Assembly: GCA_900660155.1 (NCBI GenBank)
Contig: CABFPE010001062.1
Coordinates: 4,941 to 68,940 of the forward strand
Reading direction: 5' to 3'
Source of the DNA: Hofstenia miamia
Lineage: Eukaryota; Xenacoelomorpha; Acoela; Hofsteniidae
DNA: 64,000 bases
Shown: in pieces, positions 1-10,353 of the stretch
How positions within the stretch are numbered: the stretch's first letter is position 1
How the letters are laid out: each line of letters begins with the position of its first letter
Notes under the pieces: model-generated
What the model saw: the letters and a program-made list of their open reading frames with translations, nothing else
Told to the model about the DNA's origin: nothing
Database searches by the model: none
Program-made: the position numbers and the translations under genes

Positions 1-143
1 TTTTGAAAATCTCACTGAAGGACATTCAACAGCTTGCATACGCCACTGGTTATAGGCAAATATTTCATGAGGAATGGAAGCATCTCTGCTCTGTTGAGGG
101 GGGGGAACGTTCCCCCAGTTCCCCCCCTCTGGGTGCGCCTCTG
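1..143. mobile_element. end of a small hAT-like non-autonomous element (partial)
   Basis: Bases 129-143 read CTGGGTGCGCCTCTG, nearly the inverse of the terminus CAGGGGCGTACCC seen in the complete copy at 14436-14630, and are preceded by the same kind of G-run/C-run. The other end is not visible, so the target duplication cannot be checked. Low-copy evidence; the call rests on the terminal sequence only. Confidence 0.35.
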
Positions 144-995
144 ACATTAGTACAATTTATACGCAATTGCTAAAGAAATTGTTGTTTTCTACCTCTTGCA
201 TATTTGTTTTGATCAATATTAACACACTTGGAAACGCGCTCTAAGGCAAATAACACATCATTTCTGGGTTTGAAATATTTGGGTTTTGGATCTATAAATT
301 GTTTTCCTTAAAACATGGTGTTGCATGCTTAAACATTGTTACAACAAACCCGCCCTAAATGAAATTTGTCATCAAAAATATCAGTTTGCCTAAATCTTAA
401 AAATCAAAAATTCTCACTTTGGTCTATGCAAATTGTCTAAAAAATTAATTTGTTCAATTAAGTTCTGTCAAAAATATTTCGTCGCTAGATGGCGTCCAAT
501 AAAATCGCTTTATTTCCACATGGCGAATAGGCACAGGTGTTACATGAACTTCAGAGTGTCCCAATGAGATCTCCTCTCTCTCCGTCTTTAACTACTGCGT
601 ACGTAACTTTCACTAGTTATGGTTTCTCCAGATTTTGCTACCTAGAGGTGACATTTGCCATCTCCTGTGAATGCAAACAATGGTAGAGCTTTAGGATTTG
701 CAAGCTTCGGGATAATGATGTTGCACTTAGAAATTATGACTACATACAATCTCTCAATGCATGTGCGTGTTAATAATATATCATGCGACTTGTGATTTGT
801 TGAAAGACTAAATGATATGTGATTGTTTTATAGTTTCAATTATACAAATATCACACATTAAATGTTTGACAGTGAAATTTAAGACTTTAGAAACTTGCCA
901 AATATTCAAATTTCATAGCTTGTCCTTTCTTCTGAAATCCTTTGTTGTCGTGGTAACGACATAAGCAGTGATATATAACCAAGGAGCTCTGAATA

Positions 996-1033
<38 letters not shown>

Positions 1034-2599
1034 CAAACATTAGGAGCATTTTATTGAAAGTTTTCTTCAATTGTAAATTCACAAAATTCGCATTCGATAT
1101 GTCGAAATGCATGATTAATCGACTGTCTTGCCTAAAATTTGGAAATATTTTGATTTAAAGCAAACTATTGGATTTTGAGCAGCTTCTGCAGTACAATTAT
1201 TTTCCGTTTAAAGAAAATTTTAAAAAAATTCACAAACACCAGATTAGATGTGAAAAATCTATAGAATTTATTAGCGATTTTTCTTGAAAATATTTTAGTA
1301 AATCAACTGCAGGATTAATCTATTTTTATAATAATAATATTAAAAATATCTTTCTGAAAAATCGCGTCAAGGATTTCACATATAAATATATTTTTCATGG
1401 ATGATTATTTATACTATTTTGGTTAGTTAATAATATTTGCTTGCCTAGCTTTTGAATGCACGTGCCGGCACTGGAATTGCCCTTATTATTTGTGAATTAG
1501 TTGATGATCTCAATATATGGACAATATCTCAGTTATGCGCTATTTTATTTGAAATTCAATAAATTAGTCAAAATATTTAAAATATGCTTCTTCATAATTG
1601 CAAAAAATGAGGGGGCATGGCACCCCTGATCCCCAGTCGCTACGTTTTTGGCCTCAGGGCTTTTGGATAAATAGAAGACACCTGCTGGCATTAAAATCAA
1701 AATAATATTACTGTAGATGTCCATGCATCTAAAAACTAATTTGAAGATTTTTGGTCTCTCGATCTCAATTTTCAAATTTTAAATTAAATCATCTATTTAG
1801 ATAATGAATTTTATATTTTCTAAACTAATGCTTCTGTGAAAATCACCTCAAACTGACCGGAAACACCAAAAATCTATTGAACTAAAAAAACTATTTTTGT
1901 CACACAGTGTCATTAATATTTAAAAAAAATTATGTTCAAGAATCTGCATATGACAGAAAAAAAACAGTTCTGTAATGGAAACAGTAGTGAAAACATAGCC
2001 CATATCGATTATAAATCCTATGCTGTAGATATATTTTTCGGTAGACTAGGAATATGGCATGTATTTTCATGTAAATTTGTGTATTCTAAATTTATGATAT
2101 TTTGGACGTGTTTACTTACTAAAAATACAATATTGATGATAGTGAACATTTTTAATATATAAATTTAATCAAATATTTGGTCTATCAGAAGTATTTTTTA
2201 AAAACTTCTAGAAAATATAAAAGCTGCTTCTTTCTTTTTTCTAAATTTTTGACCTGATTTCTTTTATTAATCAATATTATAACTAAAAATGAATAAAAAA
2301 GGGCATTGCTAATATGCACAATATGAATAATTTAGTAAAATATTCACTATTAAGTATTTGACCTCTTGAAATAAATTCACCATTTGAATTCATTGGCATC
2401 TCCTCTGGAAGCAGTATTTTTTGCATGATTGCTTCGATATCAAGAATAACTAGCTCTACTCTGAAATAAACTTGAATCTGATTGTGGACGATATTTCTTA
2501 TTTGTCTACGATTTGTTGAGGGTGCACGCATCAAAGATGATTTAAATTACAAGGCCTTATCTTTATAGACTTAATAGATCATTTACTCATTTTTATAGC
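144..2599. other. AT-rich sequence, no gene recognised
   Basis: Only short open frames with no recognisable protein. A (TA)n microsatellite lies at about 1000-1032 and produces a meaningless isoleucine/tyrosine-rich frame on the minus strand. Around 1610-1670 a GC-richer patch (GGGGGCATGGCACCCCTGATCC) resembles decayed transposon ends but cannot be classified. Confidence 0.6.
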
Positions 2600-3347
2600 G
2601 CGATAAAATTAGAGTTGCATTCCATCTTTGAAGCATTACTCCAAACTGCTGAAATATTTGTTGAGTAATACTGTGTTGTTCTCCATCAGCAACTCTTGCA
2701 GCACACATATAGAAAATTTTGGGAATAGTTCTTGAAGATAACAAGGACCAACCTCCAAATGTTTCAACAGCCTTAGAAACAAATGTGATACCTGCTTCTT
2801 GACAAGTTTTACTGTGCTTAACAAATTTTCTGCTTTCAGCTACTTCTAATGCATAACCAGCAGTAGTTCCACATGTATTACTGTTGATGATTGCAGGGAA
2901 CTAATAACAGTTGTCTAGAGCAGCTGGACGACCATTGGACCAAGTTGGTAAAAATACGTCACCGGGTTGAGTCCTATTAGAAGATGCAATGCTACCATAT
3001 TTTAAAACCGGTGACAACTCAGCTTTCACAGCACAATTATATATATCACGAATGCGATTATGCCGCGCGATTCTCTCCACATCTCCAGCACATCGTAACG
3101 CACGATCTTCATATATATCCAGAATACCATTACACTTTGAACATTGCATTTCTTTACTGGTCATTGAAATACCAAGTCGATATGCTAATGCAACCTGGAA
3201 TTCTGCAGGTGCACATTTTAAGCCAAGTGCACTTATAGGAATGACTGAAAACCAATAACCACTATGTGGTAAAGAGCAACTAATCAACCCTAAAACTATC
3301 AACATTTTTAAGACCTGCACTATTCTGATTGTCTTTAAACAAGGCAA
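2600..3347 (-). pseudogene. C-terminal fragment of a LINE with restriction-like endonuclease domain
   Basis: The minus-strand reading contains PISALGLKCAPAEFQVALAY, then C-x2-C (CSKCNG), then a cysteine and RIARHNRIRD, then QPGDVFLPTW with a following D (AALD). This is the zinc-ribbon-like C..C..C/RHN module followed by a PD...D nuclease core that ends many animal reverse-transcriptase polyproteins with a restriction-like endonuclease. Downstream in another frame (about 2605-2880) the family tail continues (AGYALEVAESRKF, AVETFGGW, FQQFGVMLQRWNA), so one frameshift lies near 2880-2900. No reverse transcriptase core is present, so this is a 5'-truncated, dead copy. Family assignment (R2/NeSL-like versus another REL-endonuclease clade) is uncertain; the coding nature is well supported by the length and motif order. 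Confidence 0.6.
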
Positions 3348-3469
3348 TCACAGAAACATGGAATTAACTCTTGGACATTGAGTGAGCTGAAAATATTTAA
3401 TATTTTATTTTTAAAATCCTCTGTATATAAAATCACTTATTAAGATATAAAAATAGATTTTCTGTTTTA

Positions 3470-4159
3470 ATGAATAAGCTTGGTTTTTGGAATTGATTGA
3501 ATTCTTTGGTAATTTAAATAGTTGATTTTTCTTGGTTTCAAATACATTTTTACATTTCTTTTAAAGTCTTTAATTAATTTTTCTTCTTTAAACTAAGGTG
3601 GTAATTCATTCCATAAGTCAATACAAAAATCAGTAAATGAGTTCTTCATCATATTTTTTCTTAAATTTAAGTTTTCTATAAGAATTTGTTCTTAAATGTA
3701 TTTTAGTTGGTATTTTGTCCCTTGCCTTCAATTTAAAAAATACTTCTAGAGATCTTAGTTTTTGTAAATATTCTAATGAAAATAGATAGTTATGTTCTTT
3801 AATTGTTGGTTGGTTTTTTTTTCACAGATGATATTGATAGTCCAGTTAAAAATTCTTTCTAGTTTGATCTTCATTCTTTTATTAAGAGTTGTTAATAAAC
3901 AGGCTGAATATAAATAATGAGGCAATATATATGATTTTATTAGAGTAACTTTCCAATTAATAGGTATGAATTTCTGAATTTTAGATAGTGTCCTGATTCC
4001 TTGTATCATTTTCTGCATTATTTTATTGACTTCGATTTCAAAAGTTAACTTATTGTCAAAGATTATTCCTAAGTATTTAATTTTTGTATCTTCTTGTATG
4101 ATATTATTGTTTATTTTTAACATGAATTTATCAGTCTTGTTATAATTATTTAACACCAT
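3470..4159 (-). pseudogene. CR1/Jockey-like LINE, C-terminal part of reverse transcriptase ORF
   Basis: Reading from 4159 downwards on the minus strand gives the post-catalytic RT region: IKYLGIIFDNKLTF (the usual KYLG...DN.L.F motif), then IRTLSKIQKFIP, then SYILPHYLYSACLL and LERIFNWTINII. Near 3597-3620 the frame FCIDLWNELPP matches the LWN.LP motif found close to the C-terminus of many Jockey/CR1-clade ORF2 proteins. There are several frame changes between 3500 and 3770. The catalytic RT core of what is probably the same copy lies at 5480-5610, separated by an inserted DNA element. Non-functional LINE remnant. Confidence 0.6.
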
Positions 4160-5470
4160 AAGGCTAAGCGCGCACTGTTATTTAATTTAACAACTAAATT
4201 TGGAAATTAAATAGTTTATCAACATTTTGTCAAGCGCGCACTAGTGATTTTTAATCTGCTCAATCGTTCATTTTAGAATGAATTTCATTACGATACTACA
4301 TGTCTTACGGCAATATATGAATTACCTGAAAAACTAAGGGACTATTCTAGATAGATTGTGTGAACATGAACACCGTATAAAGTTCTTTAGTTACTGCAAT
4401 TAGTTCGAATAACATTATGTAAACACAAATTTTCTTAAAGAAAAATTTCTGTCTCATTGGTTGGAATGGTGTCGTAGTCACAAGTAGCATCACTAAAAGG
4501 GTGGGACCGCACCTGGCAACACATCTTTTTTGTTCTCCATAAATAGGCATAAAACTTATTTTTTTAAACAATTTTGGAGCCACGGTTTTAGAAAATATCA
4601 AAACAAAAAATTATTATATAAATATAGCCAAAAATGAGCCCCAATATTAGAATAAAATCTTTAATAAACAATTTTAGACTCTTTTGGAGATCCAATAGTT
4701 ATGCAGACACAAAATGTTTAGTATGAAGTATCTAGTATACACCAAAAAACGGTCACTGAAAATTTAATACATTAATTTGGGAGTTGTTGAAATGGGGCCT
4801 CGAATTGACATCCCGTACCAGCCCCACATTTACCGTGACGCAAATGACAGTAGCTTGAAAAAATACCTATTTTTGCATCAGCAAAATTTAGATAATACAT
4901 GTACATTTAGGATAAACAATATGTGTAAGTATATGCATCATTTGACATGTTCACTATCTGGTAGAGAAACAGTTGTTTAAAATAAAATAAAACCCCTTGT
5001 ATTTAATACAGGTAATGAGCTAAATAAATAGCTTGATTCTTCTTTGCAAGTCAATTTTTCAGTCCAATTATTATAAAAACTTCTCTTTAAAAAGTTATGG
5101 GCAAATTTTTTTAAACTGCTTGTAGAAATTATTTTTTTTAACTATAAATTATAATTCGAAGCTCGCTTCTGAATGAATCAACGCCTTTCTTCGTTACGAA
5201 TTGTTCAATTAATTAATTGTAGTGCACGCACGTCCAATGAAAACGCGATGTTCTATTTTATGTGTCAACAGTTTAATCAACGCGAAAGTAGATCACGCAT
5301 GAATTTTTTAATTTCCGTGATCATTAAATTGCTAGTGGGCATTGTCGTAAAAAATGCTCTGTGTTCTATTTTGTAAACTAAAGTTTCGTATTTACGTAAT
5401 CTAAAAATCACTATTGTGCGCTTCGCCTAAATCTAGTCTTGTCAACATTTAATTTCATTTAATTTTTTTC
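4160..5470. mobile_element. non-autonomous DNA element inserted in the minus-strand LINE
   Basis: This 1.3-kb segment interrupts the LINE. Its ends carry related inverted sequences: AAGCGCGCACTAGTGATTTT at 4232-4251 on the left and the inverse of AAAAATCACTATTGTGCGCTT at about 5403-5423 on the right; a further AAGCGCGCACTG copy lies at 4166. No transposase frame is visible inside. Exact ends and target duplication are not resolved, so the superfamily is unknown. Confidence 0.4.
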
Positions 5471-5479
5471 TAAGTATAG

Positions 5480-5610
5480 CAATAGTTGGTTGAATACAGC
5501 AGGATGTCATAAGCATATTGAACACATTTTATGTTTTCATTAAAATTGATGTCATTAATATAAAGATTGAATATTAATGGCCCTAGAAAAGATATGTCGT
5601 CATCTTGCCA
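5480..5610 (-). pseudogene. LINE reverse transcriptase core fragment
   Basis: The minus-strand frame reads LGPLIFNLYINDIN followed by VQYAYDILLYSTN, i.e. the RT motif before the active site and then the active-site strand, with the usual YADD reduced to YAYD. The first catalytic aspartate is therefore replaced. It is in the right order to be the upstream part of the LINE that continues at 3470-4159 beyond the 1.3-kb insertion. Too short to classify beyond CR1/Jockey-like. Confidence 0.55.
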
Positions 5611-5712
5611 ACCAAAAGTGAATTTGAGAGCAGAACAACTTGATGAAATGTTTTTTGCCTTAAAACCTTTTGGAAAGGCACATAACATTACATGTGATAA
5701 CTTTTTACCCAT

Positions 5713-6849
5713 CTTTCAGACTCCATGTTTTTAAAGAAAATAATTAGCAGTGGTTGGTACAATGCAGTAAAATAAAACGAACATTCTGTAGTCAAAGGAT
5801 TTATAATTTTCCAAAAGCACTTTTGCGGAGCAAATGACGCGAAGTTACAACTCCAATGATGTTGAAAAACATTTGCCAGTTGCCAGTATTTGGAAATATG
5901 CTTGATATAGCATCTATTAATGCTGGGGTATTCATGAAAAAGCACGACAAAAATTTTTGAAAAAAAAACGTTATACTTCAGTTGGCGGAACAGCTCCGAC
6001 AGACGCATGTCCATGAAAATGCATCTTGATGCAATCATAAAACGAGATATGTATTTTTACAAGGAATGTATAATTTACACCAATTTTAAAGAGCTGTGGC
6101 CTATGTTGTACAAGTAATTGCAACAATAAGCCCAATATAACTTGTAGTGTTTGAAAGAGGTGTGAAAACGAATTTTCACGTGTGAAGAATGTGCATATGT
6201 ATTTGCAAAGACAGTATATAATTGGAAATTCAATAGAATACACGCTTATTTTGTTTTCTGATACCTATATTTCACTCTGCAGTGTTTTTTGATGGTGCTC
6301 AATTCCGACCACTTCAGATATTTAAGGGGTATAGAACATTAAGGCTTTCTAGTGTTATTTAATTCTTGAATTTTGAATAACTGTCATCGATGGATCAAAT
6401 CGTGATTGATTGTGATACAAATTTGTATACATTTCTCCTACCAGCCAGTCCTACTACCAATGATAATACACTAATATACACATGTAGTATGCGAATGCAA
6501 TAAAAGTATCTACATTTACTTTACTAGAATTTGTAATGTTCTAGCTCTACCAATAAATAAGAACTGCAAACATGTAAAAACGTAGCACATGTATGCATGA
6601 ACAGAAATTAATTAACAATTAATACCAAATTATATGAGACCAATTAGATATAAATATCTCGAGGAAGATCACGAATCTTTTGGGACACTCTTGGTAGCAA
6701 CTTACAAATTCTAAATTATAAAACCTGTCTGCTCTAAGATATTTAAATTATTCACCGAAAAAAAAACAAGATACCAAGCAGTTCATAGAATTTAAGTTCA
6801 AAATGCAATTCTTACACAAATGAAAGTAATACTACTCAATGATTAGAAT
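5713..6849. other. AT-rich sequence, no gene recognised
   Basis: Short frames of 90-116 codons on the minus strand show no motif, repeat or composition that would support them. Nothing else is visible. Confidence 0.5.
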
Positions 6850-7277
6850 TTAACCATAAAAGAATCATGCTTTGATGAATTTTGCGATAAATTACACTTA
6901 AACATAGTGAACAATTATATGATAACTAGAGAGAAAGCTTTTCTCGACTACTTTATTACAAATGTAGATTTTCAAAATTTTGCTACAAAAATGTTCAACT
7001 CATTTTCAGATCACAGCCTAGTATATCTGAAACTGTCTTCAATCAGAAATAGCAAAAGATATTCTTTCGTTTATTGACAACCTCAAAACAATGTTACTTG
7101 GGAAATAATATACCCCATGCATCATGCAAGTGATGTTTTATTCTGAAAACTGAAGTATTGTCTAAAAGAAGGCCCTTACAATTGTAAATCTGTAGAGGTT
7201 GGTGGCCCTAGTAAGATTAACACATTAATAATTTTGAACTAAGAAACAAATGGGGAAAATTTATGTGATAACTGCCC
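6850..7277 (+). pseudogene. LINE ORF2 endonuclease (APE-type) fragment, upstream half of a split LINE
   Basis: On the + strand the frame contains REKAFLDYFITN (about 6929-6963) and FSDHSLVYLKLS (about 7003-7038). These match the (L/I)DYI(I/F)TN and SDH..V motifs at the end of the apurinic-like endonuclease domain of non-LTR elements; the SDH histidine is catalytic in the family. The copy stops at the MULE boundary at 7277/7278 and the reverse transcriptase resumes in the same strand at 14639, so the MULE landed between the endonuclease and RT domains. In-frame stops show it is dead. Confidence 0.55.
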
Positions 7278-8314
7278 AGTAGTTAGAGGGGCAGAAGGAG
7301 AACGCACAAAAACGCCTCTGATTGGTCGAGAGCTTATGACGTCACATGTCATGTGATAGTTAGTGAATATCGGAGACTTGTTTTAAGTGCTGACTCATCT
7401 ACTTAACAAACGTAATTTGAGAACTTTCAAAAAACCGCATTTTCGTTTTTGTCAATACACTTCACTACCACACACGCCATTTTTGTTAATCAATTTTACA
7501 TAACTTTGAAAAGCTTACACGTTCAGTGTTTATCCTGTTATTTTAGAAATACTTACAAAAAGTCTACATTTTGTTTTCAAAACACAATTTCATTTTACAT
7601 AAACAACATTTTTGTTTCTAAGCAAACAAACTATTTTAAAACTATTTTGTTAATACATGTGGAAAATATTAAATATAGAAATTAAACAAATATCGCATAT
7701 TTGCTATACTTAAAGGCGTAAGACATAATAAAACCAACCTATATTTTCGGAAAGAGTAAAAACACAAGCTATGTATAAAATTGAAATTCGCCTCCTAAAA
7801 AAGCTGCATACAATTTTATTTATTAATATAATTTATAGATACATTTCAAATATAATTATAAAAGTTTGCAGATTGTTACATCTTTTACCAACTTTTATAT
7901 GGCCAACTTTTCTTTACACTCTCTTTTGTTTTATTTGATTTTTTTGGGTTGTATACGTTTGGTGACTGATACATCTTTTATCAACTTTTCCACTTTGTTC
8001 ACTTTTGTACAGGTTTATAGACTGATACACATTCATTGATTTTATATGTTTTTTTACAGGTTGCACACATTTGGTGACTGATTCATCTTTTATCAACTTT
8101 TCCATATTGTTCACTTTTGTACGTGTTTATAGACTGACACACATTCATCAACTTTTCCACATTGCTAACTTTTGTACGTGTTTATAGACTGATACACATT
8201 CATTGACTTTCCATGTTTTTTTTCACTTTTTGTACACATTTACAGATTGATACATCTTTATCAACTTACACACCATTCAAGGTTTATTTGATTTACAGAG
8301 GTTTCATGTGATTG
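7278..8314 (+). repeat. left terminal inverted repeat of the MULE
   Basis: Matches the inverse of 13122-14428 from AGAGGGGCAGAAGGAGAA inward to the point where TTTCATGTGATTG diverges. Within it, TTTATAGACTGATACACA-like units occur near 8013, 8126 and 8180 and GGTGACTGAT-like units near 7960 and 8072, giving periodic 54/113-bp spacing. Such iterated subterminal sequences often serve as transposase-binding sites in long-TIR elements; that role here is inference. Confidence 0.75.
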
Positions 8315-9099
8315 TATGCATTGCACGCTATTCCACTTTTCCATAATTTTGTATCATCAATTCCGAACCATACTCTGGCATTATTCTAAATGTAAGATAC
8401 ATAAACGCATGTAACGATCTCTATTAATTAAATTCAAAAACAATATGCCTACAAAAAACTCGAATTGAAAAAACTTAAACATATCTGATTTAAAAATAAA
8501 TGAAAAAAACATTAGCGTATATAATCTGGTTAATTCAACATTCATAATATAGTTGACACGTAAATAATTTCACCCATTCACCATTCAATTACAAGTTAGA
8601 AAGAATTAAACATAACTGATTTAAAAACTGATGGTAAAAAATAATAGCGCATATAAACTTAATTCAACATTCATAGTATAGTTGTTAGTTAATAAATTAT
8701 TACATGATAAAACATGGAAATTGAAATACTAAATGAATACACTCGAATAAAACAATAATGTATAAAATTGTTTTAAAACCAAAAATGTATGCAATGTAAA
8801 AAGTTAGTTGTCAATCTATCTAAACAAATAAAACCATTAATACATATACATGCAGAGATATTAGCAAAACATCTTCAAAGAATTCGAGTTCAAATAATTA
8901 AACATTCGTAATATAGATGCTAGTTAAAAAATATTACGTGATAACACATTACTGTGTATAAAAATTATGGGAAAAAATTACGATATTGTATATATAAAAT
9001 ATTGAAAAAGTAGCTTACCCATCTGATATATGGTTGGAGACATTACCCAACTCGCTTGCATCAGTGTTAGACTAACATCAAACTGGATGCATTCAATCT

Positions 9100-9640
9100 C
9101 TGACGTGTCAAACCAATTTGCAGGCCATTTTAGATCTTTCAAAACTACAAATGTTTAAATTCCATTATAACATAATGAAGCTGGCTTTTGCAAATCGAAT
9201 CACAGTGCTTTACAGTGACACAGACTCCCTTCTTTACAAAATATCAACACAAAATGTCTATGAAGAAATGCCATCATTGGCACACCACTTTAATTTTTCC
9301 AACTATGCAAGAGACTCGCAATAATTAGCTGGATCTTTGCACCAGCAAGCTCTTTATAATCATTGCGTCAGTATAATGCTTTGGTAGGTATAAAAACTGA
9401 TTCCTATCAAGGTCCAGCTTCACTGTGTTACCAAATTTGGTTTTCACCATCATTGCTTGCTTTATTTCTCGGGATTCATAAACCTGGAGATCTGTACACC
9501 GTATTAATTCTCCCATTGGGTTGTCATGGACGTCGTATAAATGCTGAAATACCAGTGAGAGTGACTCGCGATAATTAAATGTTGAATGTGATAGCCTCAC
9601 CGCGTTACCAAATTGCATGTCAAGATGATTCTTCGATAGA
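9100..9640. mobile_element. Polinton/adintovirus-like DNA polymerase B fragment (fossil)
   Basis: A short stretch on the + strand (about 9105-9320) has the protein-primed polymerase B signature ILDLSKLQMFKFHYN followed by YSDTDSLLYKI, the palm motif with the two catalytic aspartates, in the form seen in Polintons and adintoviruses. The adjoining minus-strand stretch 9325-9618 has KTKFGNTVKLDL and LPKHYTD, a pattern I associate with small ORFs of invertebrate mobile elements, but I cannot name it. Only a small part of an element remains; it is broken and lies inside the MULE. Age is not measurable here. Confidence 0.5.
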
Positions 9641-10011
9641 CAAAATCTTTTAAAGTGAAAACATCTTTAATTGGGTGAAAAAAATGCTTTAAATTATGCA
9701 TTCTTCATTAAAAACTGAACTGAAACCATAATTACTACATCATGTCAAGTCAAGTAAAATAGAATAGAACAAAGAACAAAGAAATTTTGTAAACATCACA
9801 ACACTATTTTAAAAATTAATTCTATTTCACTAATTATTTATTGTAAATTTCTTGGTAAATTTATTTTTTCAAGTTAATTATTTTTTTAATTTATTTTTCT
9901 TGCAATTCATTTCTTTGCTGAGAGATTTGAATTATAGCATTTGACCAAAAACCAATTACTGTTAAAAAAGCATCCGACAATGGAAAGATGAATTTATTGC
10001 AAGGGTAACTT

Positions 10012-10130
10012 TATTCCATGCTGCAAGCAATTTCATGCCGCGAGCAATTTGATTGGTCAAGAGCAAAAGCCTTAAGAATTTCATGCTGCGAGAGTTTTGA
10101 TTGGTCAAAAATTGCTCACGGCATGGAATA
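10012..10130. repeat. 119-bp palindromic MITE-like insert
   Basis: Ends are inverted copies: TATTCCATGCTGCAAGCAAT at the left against the inverse of the right end, TATTCCATGCCGTGAGCAAT. TTTGATTGGTCAA occurs twice inside. No clear target duplication. Located between the left inverted repeat and the transposase ORF of the MULE. Confidence 0.5.
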
Positions 10131-10353
10131 ATGTTTTTTAAGTTAAAGTCTCTAAACAACACATTAGTGAGTAGGTTGCAAAGTTTATGGCAAATTATGG
10201 TGTTATTTTTTATGAAAAAAATTTAATCTGCATAATTTAGGATTTATTCAATTTAGAATTTTTCATTATACGCACTCTACGGAGTATAAACATTGGCAAT
10301 AGTCGGAAGTTTTTTGTTACTATTTTATTGCTGTAATTTACATTATCAGTACA

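Noticed and set aside
906-1112. 68-codon minus-strand frame
   Set aside because: Built on a (TA)n tract; no support.
7449-7685. 78-codon frame mirrored at 13740-13976 on the other strand
   Set aside because: It lies in both inverted repeats so its conservation is automatic; it starts at TTG and the arms differ by amino-acid-changing substitutions.
8000-8260. Possible CRISPR-like array from the spaced TTTATAGACTGATACACA units
   Set aside because: Spacing is irregular (113 and 54 bp), units are imperfect, and the whole lies in a transposon inverted repeat of a eukaryote.
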